From positions 1 to 39,343 of the forward strand of contig CAKUAQ010000019.1 in NCBI GenBank assembly GCA_934636435.1: a stretch of 39,343 nt of DNA, given 5' to 3'. Below the pieces are notes generated by a model. That model worked only from the letters and a program-made list of their open reading frames with translations, did not search any database and was not told where the DNA came from. Both the position numbers and the translations under genes were made by a program. Positions 37,319 to 39,343 of the stretch are shown piece by piece; the stretch's first letter is position 1, and every line of letters begins with the position of its first letter. The DNA comes from an uncultured Eubacteriales bacterium (GTDB taxonomy: Bacteria; Bacillota; Clostridia; Oscillospirales; Acutalibacteraceae).

Positions 37319-38242
37319 ATGGCTTTTACCAGTAAGGATGTCATGGCGCTGCGCGAGAAGACCGGCGTCGGCATGATGGATTGCAAGAAAGCGCTGGAGG
37401 CTTCCGACGGCGATATGGACAAGGCCGTGGACTACCTGCGGGAAAAGGGTCTGGCCAAGCAGGCGAAGAAGGCCGGCCGGATCGCCGCCGAGGGTATGGC
37501 GTATGCCACTGTGGACGCTGCCAAGAAGGTGGGCGTCGTGGTGGAGGTCAACTCCGAGACCGATTTCGCTGCCAAGAGCGATAAGTTCGTGGCGTTTGTC
37601 AAGCAGGTGGCGCAGGTGATCATCGACAAGAACCCCGCCGATGTGGACGCGCTCATGGCTACCGAGGTGGAGCCGGGTAAGACCATGGCGGATGTGCTGC
37701 GGGATCAGGTGCTGGTCATCGGCGAGAACCTGAGCGTGCGCCGCTTCACCCGGTATGAGGGAGATTGCGTGGCGTATGTGCACGGCGGCGGCCGTATCAG
37801 CGTGCTGGTGAAGTTCGACGCGGATGCGGCGGCTTCCGGCTCCGAGGCGCTGGAGGAGTGCGGCAAGGACGTGGCGATGCAGATCGCCGCTCTGAATGCT
37901 TCCTATCTGGATGAGGCTTCCGTGCCCGCCGAAGTGCTGGCTCACGAGAAGGAAGTGCAGCTGGCGCTGATCAAGAACGATCCCAAGAATGCCAACAAGC
38001 CGGAGAACATTCTGGAGAAGATGATCGCCGGTAAGATGAAGAAGTATTTTGAGGAGAACTGCCTGGTGGATCAGGCGTTCGTCAAGGACGGCAACATCAC
38101 CGTAGGTCAGTATGTGGAGCAGCAGGCGAAGGCTTGCGGCGGCGCGATGAGACTGGTGTCCTATGTCCGGTATGAAAAGGGCGAGGGCATCGAGAAGCGG
38201 GTCGATGATTTTGCCAGCGAAGTGGCTTCTATGGTAAAATAA
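37319..38242 (+). CDS. tsf: Elongation factor Ts
   Basis: The 307-residue nucleotide exchange factor for EF-Tu has the N-terminal UBA-like domain with REKTGVGMMDCKKALEASDG and the signature VEVNSETDFAAKSDKFV, then two subdomains (VRRFTRYEGDCVAYVHGGGR and a later FVKDGNITVGQYV). CAGGAGGAAA precedes the ATG. It ends at a terminator. Confidence 0.97.
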   Translation: MAFTSKDVMALREKTGVGMMDCKKALEASDGDMDKAVDYLREKGLAKQAKKAGRIAAEGMAYATVDAAKKVGVVVEVNSETDFAAKSDKFVAFVKQVAQVIIDKNPADVDALMATEVEPGKTMADVLRDQVLVIGENLSVRRFTRYEGDCVAYVHGGGRISVLVKFDADAAASGSEALEECGKDVAMQIAALNASYLDEASVPAEVLAHEKEVQLALIKNDPKNANKPENILEKMIAGKMKKYFEENCLVDQAFVKDGNITVGQYVEQQAKACGGAMRLVSYVRYEKGEGIEKRVDDFASEVASMVK

Positions 38243-38264
38243 ACAGTTGCTGAGACGGCTGTAT

Positions 38265-38307
38265 GCGGCGGCAGACTCTTTTGGGTCTGCCGCCGCTTTC
38301 TGCTTTT
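38265..38307 (+). terminator. Terminator after tsf
   Basis: A perfect 12-bp stem, gcggcggcagac (38265-38276) with gtctgccgccgc (38285-38296), has an 8-base loop and is followed by TTTCTGCTTTT. Confidence 0.85.
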
Positions 38308-38362
38308 CGGGAAGGATTTTGTCGGCGGGACCGCTCCGGCTGTAAAAAATCGGAAATAGGTC

Positions 38363-38391
38363 TTTACAGCCACCCGCTTTTCTAGTATAAT
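38363..38391 (+). promoter_or_regulatory. Sigma-A promoter of pyrH-frr with overlapping inverted repeat
   Basis: TTTACA (38363-38368) and TATAAT (38386-38391) are 17 bases apart. CTGTAAA at 38340-38346 is an inverted copy of TTTACAG at 38363-38369, so the -35 is one arm of a repeat that could be a regulator site. Confidence 0.8.
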
Positions 38392-38479
38392 AGCTACGAT
38401 AGACTGGTCGTATCGCGGGGATACCGGATGGACTGCGGCAGCCCTGCGGAATCGGACCGGATAAGAAAGGACGAGACGG

Positions 38480-39184
38480 ATGGAACCGAAATATAAGCGT
38501 GTTTTGCTGAAGCTCAGCGGCGAGGCCATGGCCGGATCCGCCCACAGCGGTCTGGATTTTGACACGGTGCTGCACATCTGCCGGTATGTAAAAGAGGCAG
38601 CGGCTTTAGGCACGGAGATCGCCATTGTGGTCGGCGGCGGGAATTTCTGGCGCGGCCGCTCCAGCGGCAAGATGGATCGCACCCGGGCGGACCATATGGG
38701 GATGCTGGCGACCACCATCAATGCGCTGGGACTGGCGGATGCACTGGAACAGCTGGGCTGTGAGGTACGGGTGCAGACGGCGATCGCCATGAACGAGATC
38801 GCCGAGCCCTATATCCGCAATCGGGCGGTACGCCATCTGGAAAAGGGCCGCGTCGTCATCTTCGGCTGCGGCACCGGCAACCCCTTCTTCTCTACCGATA
38901 CGGCGGCGGCGCTGCGGGCGGCGGAGATCGAGGCGGATATCATCTTCAAGGCCAGCATGGTGGACGGCATCTACGACAGCGACCCCCACAAGAATCCCGA
39001 CGCCAAAAAATTTGATCACCTGACCTATATGGATGTGCTGAATAAGGATCTGAAGGTGATGGATTCTACCGCCGCGACCCTGTGCAAGGACAACGGGATT
39101 TCCCTGTTGGTATTCAATCTGGAGGATCCGGAGAATATCGTGCGGGCTGTCCGGGGCGAGAATATCGGAACATTGGTCGATTAA
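38480..39184 (+). CDS. pyrH: UMP kinase
   Basis: The 234-residue amino-acid-kinase-fold enzyme makes UDP from UMP. It reads VLLKLSGEAMAG, then IVVGGGNFWRGR and MDRTRADHMGMLATTINALG, with the later FGCGTGNPFFSTDTAAALRA and DGIYDSDP (quoted in parts). GAAAGGACGAGACGG precedes the ATG. It starts the pyrH-frr pair common to most bacteria. Confidence 0.97.
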   Translation: MEPKYKRVLLKLSGEAMAGSAHSGLDFDTVLHICRYVKEAAALGTEIAIVVGGGNFWRGRSSGKMDRTRADHMGMLATTINALGLADALEQLGCEVRVQTAIAMNEIAEPYIRNRAVRHLEKGRVVIFGCGTGNPFFSTDTAAALRAAEIEADIIFKASMVDGIYDSDPHKNPDAKKFDHLTYMDVLNKDLKVMDSTAATLCKDNGISLLVFNLEDPENIVRAVRGENIGTLVD

Positions 39185-39205
39185 CAGAAAGAGGAGATGG
39201 AGACG

Positions 39206-39343
39206 ATGGAGATCAAAGAGATTTTTGCGACCGCAGAGGATAAAATGCAAAAAAGCCTGAATAATCTGAGCCAGGAGTTTGCGTCCATCCGGGCGGGTCG
39301 GGCGAATCCCGGTGTGCTGGATCGGGTCAGCGTGGATTACTAC
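39206..39343 (+). CDS. frr: Ribosome recycling factor, 5' part only
   Basis: The first 46 codons are present, running off the window end. They read MEIKEIFATAEDKMQKSLNN, then FASIRAGRANPGVLDRV, the conserved start of the ribosome recycling factor. RRF splits post-termination ribosomes with EF-G. The ATG at 39206 is nine bases after GAGGAG. The in-frame ATG at 39197 is directly against that site and less likely. Confidence 0.95.
   Translation, partial: MEIKEIFATAEDKMQKSLNNLSQEFASIRAGRANPGVLDRVSVDYY

Noticed and set aside
1..39343. CRISPR array, prophage, toxin-antitoxin or restriction system
   Set aside because: No regularly spaced repeats, phage structural genes, integrase or nuclease-antitoxin pairs were seen. 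The only mobile-element trace is the transposase fragment at 17940-18264.

Overview
The window looks like chromosomal DNA of an endospore-forming (or recently spore-forming) high-GC member of the Clostridia, most likely Oscillospirales. The basis is a complete spoIIIA operon, ylbJ, yqfC-yqfD, a ylmC/ymxH gene and a yaaL-bofA pair, the order era-yqzL-recO, a cysteine-type ribosomal protein S18, a PPi-type phosphofructokinase, and a TsaD-like paralogue between nusB and xseA. By eye the coding DNA is about 60% G+C. The first 650 bases are clearly more AT-rich.

Layout. 1-1150: a tRNA-Arg(ACG) with its own promoter and terminator, an AT-rich stretch with no recognisable gene, and the remnant of a surface protein ending in an NPKTG sorting signal. 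1215-2994: a divergent LysR regulator and YoaK-type membrane protein with a palindrome placed like a LysR activator site. 3223-8049: spoIIIAA-AH, followed convergently by a sigG that lacks its first ~97 codons. 8667-11620: a small Cys-rich protein and ylbJ on the minus strand, diverging from yqfC-yqfD through two sigma-E-like promoters that share one palindromic -35. 11682-17605: phoH, ybeY, era, yqzL, recO and mutS2. 17682-18264: debris of a transposase. 18392-19615: rpsF-ssb-rpsR. 19679-20166: an Asp23 protein. 20267-29859: a tight run nusB, tsaD-like, xseA, xseB, ispA, a 48-codon ORF, dxs, tlyA, nadK, argR and recN. 29902-32968: mgtE behind an attenuator-like leader containing a Pro-rich short ORF, then PPi-PFK. 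33061-33654: yaaL-bofA. 33708-36320: yebC, ygjV diverging from a DeoR regulator, and ylmC. 36364-39343: rpsB, tsf, pyrH and the start of frr.

How it fits together. Most genes are housekeeping (translation, RNA processing, DNA repair, isoprenoid and NADP synthesis). A second layer is the sporulation programme: the SpoIIIA channel that feeds the forespore, sigma-G that acts inside it, and BofA that restrains sigma-K. Five sporulation genes or operons carry similar promoter-like sequences (-10 close to CATANAC, spacer 14-15). Two programme genes look damaged or rearranged: sigG is truncated at its 5' end, and spoIIIAA has lost its expected stop at a G5 tract.

The observations most worth checking are the split or truncated sigG, the mgtE leader with an MgtL-like short ORF and mutually exclusive hairpins, and the paired sigma-E-like promoters between ylbJ and yqfC. 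All calls come from reading the sequence. No database search or folding program was run.
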